A stretch of DNA of 64,000 nt from Sulfidibacter corallicola. GTDB taxonomy: Bacteria; Acidobacteriota; Holophagae; Acanthopleuribacterales; Acanthopleuribacteraceae. Positions 1-8,033 of this stretch are shown here, one piece after another (within the stretch, counting starts at the first letter, position 1; each line of letters begins with the position of its first letter). The translations under genes and the position numbers were made by a program. Under the pieces are notes generated by a model. The model was not told the DNA's origin. It searched no databases and worked only from the letters and a program-made list of their open reading frames with translations. Where the stretch lies: NCBI RefSeq assembly GCF_017498545.1, contig NZ_CP071793.1:1364001-1428000 (forward strand), written 5' to 3'.

Positions 1-1
1 G

Positions 2-220
2 GCGCCGCACAACATTCGGGTGAACACCGTGGCGCCTGGCATCGTGCGCACCCCTCTCCACGATCCGGCACAGGTGGACGGGCTGGCCGGCATTCATCCG
101 CTCAATCGCATCGGCGAGAGCGGCGACATCACCGAAGCGGTGCTGTTCCTCGCCGAAAACAATTTCACGACGGGCGTCATCCTGCCGGTGGACGGCGGAT
201 ACGTGGCCGCCCGCCCCTGA
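2..220 (+). CDS. Short-chain dehydrogenase/reductase, C-terminal end (5' partial)
   Basis: The window opens inside this gene; only the last 72 codons are present. The reading frame runs in from position 2 and gives the SDR signature NIRVNTVAPGIVRTPL, the strand and loop after the catalytic Tyr-Lys pair that contacts the cofactor and substrate. It is followed by the usual C-terminal pattern with ITEAVLFLAE and the closing VDGGY motif of classical SDRs. The catalytic YxxxK and the Rossmann glycines lie upstream, outside the window, so substrate and cofactor cannot be told. The tautomerase-like gene follows after 69 bp on the same strand and may be cotranscribed. Family assignment is firm; any specific reaction would be a guess. 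Confidence 0.85.
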   Translation, partial: APHNIRVNTVAPGIVRTPLHDPAQVDGLAGIHPLNRIGESGDITEAVLFLAENNFTTGVILPVDGGYVAARP

Positions 221-289
221 ACGCGATCGGTCGAAAATCGCGAGCCGAGATCGTCCTTCCACCTCGACCCATATCAAAGGAGAAGAGCC

Positions 290-487
290 ATGCCATACGT
301 CAATATCAAGATCACCGATGAACAGGTCACGCCGCAGCAGAAACGGGCCCTGATCGAAGGCACCACCAAGGTGCTGCAGGATGTGTTGAACAAGAATCCG
401 GCCTCGACCTTCATCGTGATCGAAGAGCTTCCCTTGGAAAACTGGGGACTGCACGCCAAGCAGTACGGACCCAACGGCTTCACCTGA
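290..487 (+). CDS. 4-oxalocrotonate tautomerase family protein
   Basis: This 65-residue protein begins MPYVNIKI, so after removal of the initiator Met it exposes an N-terminal proline, the catalytic base of the tautomerase superfamily. Length and the pattern of basic residues and short beta-alpha-beta unit (ITDEQVTPQQKRALIEGTT, later FIVIEELPLENW) match 4-OT subunits, which assemble as hexamers or dimers and shift keto-enol double bonds in small unsaturated acids. A good ribosome-binding site (AAAGGAGAAG) sits just before the ATG. It follows an SDR gene, and a strong hairpin terminator begins four bases after the stop. The physiological substrate is unknown; small tautomerases of this kind are often isolated from aromatic-degradation genes, as here. 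Confidence 0.85.
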   Translation: MPYVNIKITDEQVTPQQKRALIEGTTKVLQDVLNKNPASTFIVIEELPLENWGLHAKQYGPNGFT

Positions 488-490
488 TCG

Positions 491-524
491 AAAAAAACCC
501 GGGGTGCCGAGCCCCGGGTTTTTT
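491..524. terminator. Bidirectional rho-independent terminator
   Basis: An A7 run, then CCCGGGG (498-504), a 7-nt loop, CCCCGGG (512-518) and T6. Because the A and T runs also pair, the same hairpin has a U-tract on both strands. It closes the tautomerase gene on the plus strand and the peptidase-permease gene (stop at 617) on the minus strand. Confidence 0.92.
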
Positions 525-616
525 GCCGATATGCCTCGAACGCCGACGAAACACCTCGCTCGGAGTATCCGCAATCCGAGCGGATCGACACTCCGAAAGG
601 GCTGGCGATTCGCACC

Positions 617-3600
617 TCAAAACCGAACCAGGTTGTCCTCGCTGTCGCGGTCGATCAAGGTGATGAACGGATCGACACCCGCGTGACTGGGCTGTCGGGG
701 CACCACGAGGCGAATGTGGTTTTCGCCTTGTTGCAGCCGGTGCTTTTCCAAATAGAGCACCTTCTCCTGATCTTCGATTTCCGCCGGATCTTCGAGAAAA
801 AGCCCGATGTCGATGTCTTCCACGAGAGCGATGGGGGTTTCGCGACCCGAACCGTCGGCGGAAAAGCGGTTGGCGTAGACCGTCAGGTCCACCTGGAATC
901 GACCGTCCGGCAACGCTTCGGTCTCGGCCTCCAGCACCTGGAGATCGTAGAGAATGATCTGTTGGAAGCTGGCCTCCAGCATGGGACGTTTTTCCTCCGG
1001 TGTCACTTCCAACAGGCATGTCAGAAGGTCGGCCGTCGTCGGAAACGGGTCCGTGCGGTAGGCGTGGCGTTCCAGGAAGGTGGCCAGCGCGGCGTTCATG
1101 CGGGCTTCGCCCAACATGTCGCGCAGGTACATCATGACCACCGAACCTTTTTGGTAGTGGATGTAGTTCTGGTCCTCGCTGGTCATCAACGGCATCTCCT
1201 CCACCACTTCGCGGGTGCGGCCCCGAAGGTAGTTGTCGAGTTCGTACTTGAGGAAGCGCCGCAGTTTGGGCGTGCCGTACCTGCGTTCCATGACCGCGAG
1301 GGCGCTGTACTGGGACAACGATTCTGCCAAAACGCCGCAGCCCTGCACGTTGGCCGGGGCGATCATGTTGCCCCACCACTGGTGGGCCATCTCGTGGGCC
1401 GTGGTCTTGTAGGCGGGATCGATGTCGTCCGGGTCCCGCAGATCGTTCAGGAACCCGTGTTCGGAATAGGGAATCGTGGTCGCGAAACTCTGCGCGAAAC
1501 CCCGGTAGTTCGGGTACTCCACGATACGAATGTCCCGGTGGGGATAGGGCCCGAATTGGGTCGTGAAGTAGTCCAGCGAATCCTTGATGCTGGTGATCAT
1601 GCGATCCGTGTTCATTCCATGGGTTGGATGGTGGAAGACTTCGATCGAGACGCCGTTGTGCTCGTCCGCCGCGCGCGTCAACCGACCCGAGAGAAAAGTG
1701 AAAAAGTGGATGATGGGTTTTTCGGCACGGTAGTGGAAAAAGCGGCGTCCGTTTTCGGTCCATTCGCGCTCCAAATGGCCTGGAGCGATGGCGCGCTGAT
1801 CCGAATCGGTGGAGAGTGTGGCTTCGAACTGAACGAAACCCACACCCGGGCCCATGAAGCTCTTGTGGAGGTGGACTTCGTCGTCCAGTTTGGGGCGTCG
1901 CGGCGCGGGAGGGAGGTCGAACCGTCGGCGGTCCTGGCGACCCACCAACTGCAAGTACGATCGATACCCGAAACGGGGGTACAACTCCTCGTGGTTGATG
2001 AAGCTTCCGTTCTCCACGACCTGGACGTCTTCGTCCGCTTCCTTGAAACCGCGCTGTTGGCGCACCACCTCGAACCGGCCTTCGCGTCGCTCTCCCGGCT
2101 GCAACGGGGGATCGAAATGAAACCAGCGAGTGCCGAACTCCGCCGACTCGGTCTGCAATGCGCCGCCTTCCAGTTCCATGTGCCAATGGATCGCGAATTC
2201 CGGGGGAAGGACCAGAAACCGTTCGATGGGCGTATCGGCCCGGTTGGTCACCGTGAACGCGGCCTTCGCCTCGATCTTGCGTTCGCTGGGGTAGAAATCG
2301 ATGTCATTCTCGATCGCCGTCATGATCGGCACCGGGTCGCCCAAGTGGGCGCCGAACCGCTTTTCGTACGCCGCCATGCGCGCGTTTTTCTGGTGGGCTG
2401 TAAGGTATTCGTTGAGGATGCAGGTGTTGTAGAAAATCACGCTCCCCGCGAAGGCCCACATGGCCAGTCCGCCGGCAAGCGTGATTTTGCCTGGCAGATT
2501 CAGGTCCCCGGCGAACCCGCGCAGTCGATTCTTCCATGCCCTCGAAACGCCGCGGGGCCACCACAGATAGGCCGGTACACTCAACGCCACACTGAGGCCG
2601 CCCCAATAGAGCATGTACCAAAGGTGCCGAGACAAACCCGTGCCGTAGCCGTTCATGTCCGAATAGGTGAACGACGGTGCCTTCGCGAAGCGCAGCAAAT
2701 GGTGGCCCAAGCCGATCGACTCCATGGCGAGGTCGGAGATCAGGATCAGCGCGAAGGCCAGCATGCCGGCGTATTTGTTGGCGCACAAGGCCTGGAGGAA
2801 CAACGCCAGGACCGTGTACATCAGCCAGGGCAGGACCGAGAAAAAAAGCAGGCGGGTCAGGTACTGTTCGATTTCAAAATGAAAGTAGCCGGAAAAGGCC
2901 TGGAAGGCGAGACCGAGCATCATCGAGGCCCCCGCGACCGAGATCACCACGAACCCGACCGCCACCCATTTCGCCAACAGCAGGCTGAAGCGGCTGACGG
3001 GCATGCTGTCGATCAGGTCGGCCATGCCGTGTTCCCGCTCGCGCCAAGCCACTTCCGCGCTGAAGAAGCCGATGAGGATCAGCATGAAAAAGGTGAGCGA
3101 CTGTTGGATGATGCCGACCACCACCTGGGTGAGGGGCCAGATGTCGGTGCCGAACGAACCGCGCGGCTCCAACATCATGATCGCCAGGAAGAACAGCGTG
3201 ATGGCCCCGATGATCCGAAAGGCCGGATTGGCGGTGATGCGCTTGAACTCGAACCGCACCAGACCACGAAACGCGGTGAAACCGGCCTCGGTTCGGGCTT
3301 TGACCTGGGGCGGCCGGACGGCTGCTTCCATGGGCGGCTCGGCCGATGGGGTCGCCTTGGATTTGACCCGCGGTTGGCGCAGTCGGAGTGGCTGGGTGAG
3401 GCGACCGAACACGACCAGCATTGCCAAACTGAGCAGGAACCACAGTGCGCGGTTGGCCAGCGTCAATCCGGCCAGGGGTACCGCTTGATGGTTCTTCTCG
3501 AACAGGGTCCAATATCGGGTCGCCTCCTGGAAGGTCGCGAGGCCGAAGGGGTCGAGCAGGGCCGCCGTGCTATCGAGGTGTTGGGTTTCGACGAAGCCGC

Positions 3601-4171
3601 TGCCGATTTCATAACCCATGAACAGGACCAACGCGCTGATGTAGACGGCCATCGAGGATTGAAAACGAACGGCGGCGACGTGAAAGAAGCAGGCGAGGGT
3701 GAAGAGGGTGGGCAGGCTGAAGAGGGAAAAGGCCTGCACGTAGGGCGCGAGTCGGAAGGGACCCAGCCGGCTGGGGTCGACCCATGGCATGCTCGCACCC
3801 AGCCACAGCCCGAGCGGAACCAGAGCCACCGTGACGGCCAACACCGAAAAGGCACCCAAAAAATTGCCCAGGTGATAGGGAAGCGGCTTGATGGGTTTGC
3901 AGTAGAGGATTTCGGCCATCTCCGAGCTGATGTCGCGGGTGGCCGCCTGGGCGATGAACACCACCGCCGGCACCAAGGCCAGCAATCCGACGATCACCAT
4001 GACCAGGGTGATGACGTAGGGGCCGTTTTTCCAGAGGCTGGCGCCGCCCATGCTCAGTTGGTTGAGGGTCGTCGCCAGAAATCCGGTGACCAGGCAGACC
4101 AGGGCCGAGGCGTGAAAGGAAGGTTGGCGAAGGAACACCCGCCATTGGAAGAGGAATTGATGCCACATCAT
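617..4171 (-). CDS. ABC-2 type permease fused to M1 family metallopeptidase domain
   Basis: This is an 1,184-residue protein. Roughly the first 610 residues carry two blocks of hydrophobic segments typical of ABC-2 permeases; the rest is a soluble M1-aminopeptidase-like region with the zinc motif HEMAHQWW and the downstream glutamate in LAESLSQY, so both zinc ligand sets and the catalytic Glu are present. The ATPase partner lies immediately upstream with an 11-bp gap, so the pair should form one exporter that holds a peptidase on the membrane. The start was placed at MMWHQF because AAGGGAG lies just before it; a longer open frame upstream overlaps the ATPase gene and looks non-coding. Similar permease-M1 fusions are known in several phyla, but their substrate is not established. 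Confidence 0.88.
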   Translation of the reverse strand: MMWHQFLFQWRVFLRQPSFHASALVCLVTGFLATTLNQLSMGGASLWKNGPYVITLVMVIVGLLALVPAVVFIAQAATRDISSEMAEILYCKPIKPLPYHLGNFLGAFSVLAVTVALVPLGLWLGASMPWVDPSRLGPFRLAPYVQAFSLFSLPTLFTLACFFHVAAVRFQSSMAVYISALVLFMGYEIGSGFVETQHLDSTAALLDPFGLATFQEATRYWTLFEKNHQAVPLAGLTLANRALWFLLSLAMLVVFGRLTQPLRLRQPRVKSKATPSAEPPMEAAVRPPQVKARTEAGFTAFRGLVRFEFKRITANPAFRIIGAITLFFLAIMMLEPRGSFGTDIWPLTQVVVGIIQQSLTFFMLILIGFFSAEVAWREREHGMADLIDSMPVSRFSLLLAKWVAVGFVVISVAGASMMLGLAFQAFSGYFHFEIEQYLTRLLFFSVLPWLMYTVLALFLQALCANKYAGMLAFALILISDLAMESIGLGHHLLRFAKAPSFTYSDMNGYGTGLSRHLWYMLYWGGLSVALSVPAYLWWPRGVSRAWKNRLRGFAGDLNLPGKITLAGGLAMWAFAGSVIFYNTCILNEYLTAHQKNARMAAYEKRFGAHLGDPVPIMTAIENDIDFYPSERKIEAKAAFTVTNRADTPIERFLVLPPEFAIHWHMELEGGALQTESAEFGTRWFHFDPPLQPGERREGRFEVVRQQRGFKEADEDVQVVENGSFINHEELYPRFGYRSYLQLVGRQDRRRFDLPPAPRRPKLDDEVHLHKSFMGPGVGFVQFEATLSTDSDQRAIAPGHLEREWTENGRRFFHYRAEKPIIHFFTFLSGRLTRAADEHNGVSIEVFHHPTHGMNTDRMITSIKDSLDYFTTQFGPYPHRDIRIVEYPNYRGFAQSFATTIPYSEHGFLNDLRDPDDIDPAYKTTAHEMAHQWWGNMIAPANVQGCGVLAESLSQYSALAVMERRYGTPKLRRFLKYELDNYLRGRTREVVEEMPLMTSEDQNYIHYQKGSVVMMYLRDMLGEARMNAALATFLERHAYRTDPFPTTADLLTCLLEVTPEEKRPMLEASFQQIILYDLQVLEAETEALPDGRFQVDLTVYANRFSADGSGRETPIALVEDIDIGLFLEDPAEIEDQEKVLYLEKHRLQQGENHIRLVVPRQPSHAGVDPFITLIDRDSEDNLVRF

Positions 4172-4182
4172 GGGTCGCTCCC

Positions 4183-5055
4183 TTATGCCGCGTCGTGTTG
4201 CCGCAGGCAGGTGAAATAGACGTCCTCTAGATCGGGAGGGACCTGACGGAACCCGGGCGGTTGACTGGCTTGCCATACGTGGAGCCGGGTCTGTCCCGCG
4301 CTGAGCCGTTTGGAGATCACGCACAGTTCCGCCTCGATCGCCGCGACCTCGTCGGGCTCGACCGTGGTTTGCCAGATCCGGCCCTCCAGTTGTTCCAGGA
4401 GGTCCTTGGGATGACCCTTCAGCAGGATGCTGCCACCCGCTTGGACGGCCATTTCGCTACAAAGCTCGGCCACGTCCTGCACGAGGTGGGTCGACAGGAT
4501 CACCACCTTCTCCTGGCTGAGGCCCACCAGCAAGTTGTGAAAGCGATTGCGCTCGTCCGGGTCGAGGCCTGCCGTCGGTTCGTCGACGATCAGCAGGTCG
4601 GGATTGCCCAGCAGCGCCTGCGCGATGCCGAAGCGTTGGCGCATGCCCCCGGAAAACCCGCTGACCGCTTTCTTTCGATGCTGGTACAGGTTGGTGATCG
4701 CCAGCAGGTCGTCGACGACTTCCCGGCGTTGGCGGCGCTGTACCAACCCCTTGAGCATGGCCAGATGATCGAGCAGCTCCAGGGCCGACACGCGCGGAAT
4801 CACACCGAAATTCTGGGGGAGGTAACCCAGGCGTTGCCGCAACAGGTTCGGCTGTTTCAGGCAGTCGATGCCGTCGAAATGAATCCGGCCCTTGTCGGGG
4901 GTTTGAAGTGTGGCGATGGTGCGCATCAGCGTGGATTTGCCGGCGCCGTTGGGGCCGAGCAACCCGAACAGGCCCTTCGAAATGTTCAGGGAAATGCCGT
5001 TCAAGGCACGGACCCCGTTGTCATAGGTTTTTTCCAGGCCTTCGATGACGAGCAT
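4183..5055 (-). CDS. ABC transporter ATP-binding protein
   Basis: A 290-residue ABC ATPase with every core motif: Walker A GPNGAGKST, Q-loop LPQNFG, signature FSGGMRQR, Walker B LLIVDEPTAGLD and the switch histidine in LSTHLV. The domain ends near residue 220, followed by a short C-terminal regulatory region as in exporters of the CcmA/drug-resistance type. It is the first gene of a minus-strand operon, preceded by a very strong Shine-Dalgarno (AAGGAGGTTCC), and is followed after 11 bp by the permease-peptidase fusion it presumably energises. The transported substrate is not evident. Confidence in the family is high. Confidence 0.93.
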   Translation of the reverse strand: MLVIEGLEKTYDNGVRALNGISLNISKGLFGLLGPNGAGKSTLMRTIATLQTPDKGRIHFDGIDCLKQPNLLRQRLGYLPQNFGVIPRVSALELLDHLAMLKGLVQRRQRREVVDDLLAITNLYQHRKKAVSGFSGGMRQRFGIAQALLGNPDLLIVDEPTAGLDPDERNRFHNLLVGLSQEKVVILSTHLVQDVAELCSEMAVQAGGSILLKGHPKDLLEQLEGRIWQTTVEPDEVAAIEAELCVISKRLSAGQTRLHVWQASQPPGFRQVPPDLEDVYFTCLRQHDAA

Positions 5056-5304
5056 GGAACCTCCTTCACGGCGAAATGAATTGCAGACGACCCAGGTAGG
5101 GTCATGGTGAAGAAGGTACAGATGGGCGCCCCACCTTTATAGAACGATCGTGCACGTTGTCCAGGGGTGGAATATCCGAATCATGGGTTGAGGCATTCTT
5201 TCCCTGATCGATATGCTCATGTAACCGAGCCAATCGAACGGCGAGATCGGGACCTGACACAAGTGCAGTCGTGTGCATACATTCGGTTGAAAGGAGGTGT
5301 CCCC

Positions 5305-5685
5305 GTGCAAATCACCGCATTGACGAGCCGCGAATTTAATAAGAATACGGGTCGCGCCAAGAAGGCTGCCAACTTGGGACCGGTGTTTATTACCCATCGA
5401 GGACGGCCCACGCATGTTCTCTTGGCGATCGAGGATTTTCGGCGCCTTACGGATCGCGGTGACAAAATTGCGGACTTGTTGGCTATGCCCGGAATCGAGG
5501 ACGTGGAATTGGAACTTCTCTCCATGAGTCGCTGCTCAGGCCGATGGCCGGACCATCGGCATTCCGACCACTGGGTTTCAGGTCAGAAACTAATCGAAAC
5601 GGATCGCGAGGAAGTTCCCGCATTCATTAAGAGTGGCGTCGTGCCCGGTAGGTGCGACCGCTGGTCGCACATTCCGAAGCTCTAG
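5305..5685 (+). CDS. Phd/YefM-like antitoxin, orphan, C-terminus replaced by repeat sequence
   Basis: The first 75 residues read as a Phd/YefM-type DNA-binding antitoxin: QITALTSREF, NKNTGRAKKAA, GPVFITHRGRPTHVLL, IEDFRRLT and DLLAMPGIEDVE. The GTG start was chosen because it follows AAAGGAGGTGT; an earlier ATG at 5167 has no such site and adds unrelated sequence. Normally the residues after the EDxE patch form the toxin-binding tail, and a PIN or RelE-like toxin gene follows directly. Here the frame instead runs into the REP-like block (from about 5637) and stops inside it, and no toxin reading frame is visible. It may be a decayed remnant, or an orphan that still represses its own promoter. 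Confidence 0.65.
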   Translation: MQITALTSREFNKNTGRAKKAANLGPVFITHRGRPTHVLLAIEDFRRLTDRGDKIADLLAMPGIEDVELELLSMSRCSGRWPDHRHSDHWVSGQKLIETDREEVPAFIKSGVVPGRCDRWSHIPKL

Positions 5686-5930
5686 CTTCTATCGGTGCTT
5701 CGCTCTTTGGCGTTTCGGATCTACGCAGTCTTGATCGCTTCGAAGTGTCGGCCGGGCCGGCTTACCGCCCCTGCCATACCGGCCGTGACCAACTTACTGC
5801 CGTGCCGACTCTCAAAGAATCCGGGAACTCTGATCATGAATCGCTTCGAAAAGTTCATCGGGCCGATGAACCTATCGGGCACGACGAATCTCTCGGCATT
5901 CGGGCACTCCGAGCTACTTTGTTTCAAGAG
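5637..5930. repeat. REP-like repeat block, left member of an inverted pair
   Basis: The block contains three recognisable elements. At 5648-5670 a GTAG box is followed by a perfect 7-bp hairpin (stem 5653-5659 with 5663-5669, loop GCT). Near 5745 there is a reverse-orientation element with GTCGGCC..GGCC. At 5876-5930 there is a 55-bp segment that recurs, reverse complemented and with one mismatch, at 11221-11275. The first element likewise recurs reverse complemented near 11400-11440. No gene is visible between the antitoxin-like frame and the AraC gene. Confidence 0.8.
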
Positions 5931-6002
5931 AGAGACCGGCCAGAAATTGTGAAATTTTTCTGATGTTTTCGCACGACAACCGTGTCGTATCGGGTTCAGA
6001 TC

Positions 6003-6965
6003 CTACTTCTGCAAGGCGATGCCCAGGGTCTTGAGCCATTGTTTCGGGGTCATGCCGTAGGCTTTGCGAAATTGTCGCGTCATGTGGCTCTGGTCCGAGA
6101 AGCCGCAGTCGATGGCGATGCCCGCCAGTGATTCACCCCGAATCATGAGACCTTTTGCCCGGTCTAGGCGGCGCATGATCAGGTAGCGGTAGGGGCTGGT
6201 ACCGAACAGCAGCCGGAAATCGCGCGAGAGCTGCCAGCGATTGCGACCGCTCACGTCCTCCAGGTCGTCCAACTGAATCGGCTGATCGAGGCAATCGCAA
6301 AGGTATTGCCGCGCCAGGTCGGCGGCGCGATAGTCGAAGGACTTGCGTTGGCCCGAGGGGGTGGTCGAAGCGCCGTCCAAGGCCACGGCCAGGTCGAACA
6401 GGGCGTCCTGGCCCTGCAAGGGCTCTAGGGGTTGGTCGAATTCCCGTAGCAGGGCGGCCACGGCCCGGTCGAGGCGTGGATCTTCCGAAATGCCGCCTTC
6501 GATGAATGGTAGCGGCTTGCCGCCCAATGCCAGTTGAATCTGTTCCGGGGCCACGTAGACCACGCGGTAGTGGAAGCCGATCTCGGTTCCGGCGCGACCG
6601 TCGTGTTTTTCGTCGGGGTGCAGCACCAGCGTGCGGCCGGCGAGACTGTGGCGCGCCGCACCGCGATAGGTGAAGCTCTGGACGCCGCCGAGCGTCCAGG
6701 CCAGCGCATAGGTGTCGTGGCTGTGGGGCGCGTAGGCCACGCCCGCGAAATAAGCCTCCAACCGCTCCAGTTCGCCAGGAGCGCGCAGCACCCAATCGCC
6801 GCGCTCGTTGAGCGGACGGGCGGAGGGGTATGGCTCGTTCGAAAAAGGATCACACAAGGATTTGGGTCTCCATCGCTGAGTCGGACATGTTCGTTGCGTC
6901 GTATGGCGGCGCTGGGGTCGTTTGTGTGTCATCGAGTGATTCTGCATACCGCAACAACGCGTCAT
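6003..6965 (-). CDS. AraC family transcriptional regulator
   Basis: The C-terminal 100 residues are a complete AraC double helix-turn-helix, including LAGIAIDCGFSDQSHMTRQF and the family-defining end YGMTPKQWL. The N-terminal part carries an AraC-type cupin ligand domain (HSHDTYALAWTLGG, then VLHPDEKHDG). This organisation, with a beta-sandwich sensor and about 260 core residues, fits regulators of the type often tied to LysE or amino-acid exporters, but no such target is adjacent. The 5' boundary is uncertain: the longest frame is given, yet residues before about 45 look non-coding and no start has a convincing ribosome-binding site, so the real start may lie near 6857 or later. The SnoaL-like gene is divergent, starting 313 bp away. 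Confidence 0.82.
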   Translation of the reverse strand: MTRCCGMQNHSMTHKRPQRRHTTQRTCPTQRWRPKSLCDPFSNEPYPSARPLNERGDWVLRAPGELERLEAYFAGVAYAPHSHDTYALAWTLGGVQSFTYRGAARHSLAGRTLVLHPDEKHDGRAGTEIGFHYRVVYVAPEQIQLALGGKPLPFIEGGISEDPRLDRAVAALLREFDQPLEPLQGQDALFDLAVALDGASTTPSGQRKSFDYRAADLARQYLCDCLDQPIQLDDLEDVSGRNRWQLSRDFRLLFGTSPYRYLIMRRLDRAKGLMIRGESLAGIAIDCGFSDQSHMTRQFRKAYGMTPKQWLKTLGIALQK

Positions 6966-7165
6966 TCAGCTTGTTGTTTATCCAGAATATGGTTCCGTTG
7001 CAAGTGGAAAGCAGCGATGTTCCGCGATCGAGGCGCGTTCGAACGTCCATGCCGCCGTGTTTCGAGGTCTCGCGGCGGCGTCGACGGCACGCGTTTCTCG
7101 ATCGATGTTTCCAATTGGGGTTGTTTTTTCACCTGGGTAGCGTACTTCCGTCTTATGGGTGTCCC

Positions 7166-7255
7166 GGTTGTTCCGATACATTCGTGAAACCGCAGACCTT
7201 TCGTTCCCACCCGTTGTTCCGATACATTCGTCAAACCGCAGACCTTTCGTTCCCA
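7166..7255. repeat. Two-copy 46-bp direct repeat
   Basis: Two adjacent 44-bp copies (7166-7209 and 7212-7255) at a spacing of 46 bp, differing at only two positions, each containing TTCCGATACATTCGT and CCGCAGACCTTTCGTTCCC. The second ends 23 bp before the ATG at 7279. They lie in the intergenic space between the AraC gene and the SnoaL-like gene, where paired operator sites could sit. I found no other copy in the window. Nothing else is recognisable in 6966-7278. Confidence 0.75.
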
Positions 7256-7278
7256 TTTCTCGCAAGCGGAGCACCCTG

Positions 7279-7638
7279 ATGACGTCGTCCAAACCCCTTT
7301 CCCTCGCGCGGCAATTTCTCGAAATCCTGTTCTCCGGTCGAGACCTCGACCGCCTGTACTCCTTGCTGGCGCCTTCCTTCCAATTCGAAGGTCCCTTTCT
7401 CCTGGCCGACGGTGCCGAAGCCTACGTGGAGACCCTGAAGGCCGATCCTCCCGAGGATTGGCGCTGCCAAATCCTCGAATCCTTTGTCTCGCAAGGGTCT
7501 GCCTGCCTGGTGTACCGGTTCTCCAAGCCCGGTGTCAGCACGGTCATGATGCAGACTTTTCGCTGTGGCAGCGACGGGATCGAGCACACGCGGCTGGTAT
7601 TCGATACCGCGGCCTTTTCTGAAAAATCGAAAGGGTGA
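7279..7638 (+). CDS. SnoaL/NTF2-like fold protein
   Basis: A 119-residue protein whose layout suggests the NTF2-like alpha+beta cone: an N-terminal helical stretch (LARQFLEILFSGRDLDRLYSLL), a PSFQFEGPF strand where SnoaL-like proteins have the pocket, and four later strands ending QTFRCGSDGIEHTRLVF. Members are polyketide cyclases, small isomerases or binding proteins; catalytic residues cannot be assigned with confidence. The ATG was chosen over an upstream in-frame start because the preceding 120 bp is a direct repeat. It is divergent from an AraC regulator, which could control it through the repeat. Function unknown. Confidence 0.6.
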   Translation: MTSSKPLSLARQFLEILFSGRDLDRLYSLLAPSFQFEGPFLLADGAEAYVETLKADPPEDWRCQILESFVSQGSACLVYRFSKPGVSTVMMQTFRCGSDGIEHTRLVFDTAAFSEKSKG

Positions 7639-8033
7639 GTTAACCGCTTGGATGAGATGTTCGTGATAATGGGAACTTCCGATCATTTGCAATTTTTGAG
7701 GTTTCCGGGCTTGAAATATTTGACTTATTGATCTGGGTTTTCTTATGATCACGAGTGTGATCTTCCTCAAAATTTAGATTCTCATCACCAGAATTTGACT
7801 CATGTGCTTCTATTTCATTTAGTTACGGGTCATTTTCGGTTGATGGACATGGCTCTTGGAAGCGGCGCTGCTCAGGTCCGTTTCCGTTTCGGGGCCGAGT
7901 TTCATTGATCTATGGTAGCGGCACCTTATCGACCGCTATGTCCTATGTCATTAGATTCAATGCCTTTATGGTGTACCACCGGATGGGGCTTCCGTTCGGA
8001 TTGATGTTTGACTAACTATGCTCAGGAGACATT
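7639..8033. other. AT-rich intergenic region upstream of the TonB receptor
   Basis: No gene was recognised in these 395 bp. The base composition is clearly lower in GC than its flanks. It must contain the promoter of the receptor gene. The only ordered element seen is the small palindrome at 7747-7762. Confidence 0.5.
7747..7762. promoter_or_regulatory. Possible operator palindrome
   Basis: GATCAC and GTGATC arms are separated by GAGT, a perfect 6-bp inverted repeat resembling CRP/FNR-type half sites (TGTGATC). It lies 272 bp upstream of the TonB receptor start. Weak evidence: a 6-bp palindrome can arise by chance. Confidence 0.25.

Noticed and set aside
683..4219. 1,178-codon open frame on the plus strand opposite the permease-peptidase gene
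   Set aside because: It is the antisense shadow of a GC-rich gene; the minus-strand protein has all family motifs and a ribosome-binding site, whereas this frame resembles nothing.
7747..7762. Treating the GATCAC/GTGATC palindrome as a certain CRP site
   Set aside because: Only six bases per arm and a 4-nt spacer instead of the usual 6; kept only as a weak regulatory candidate.
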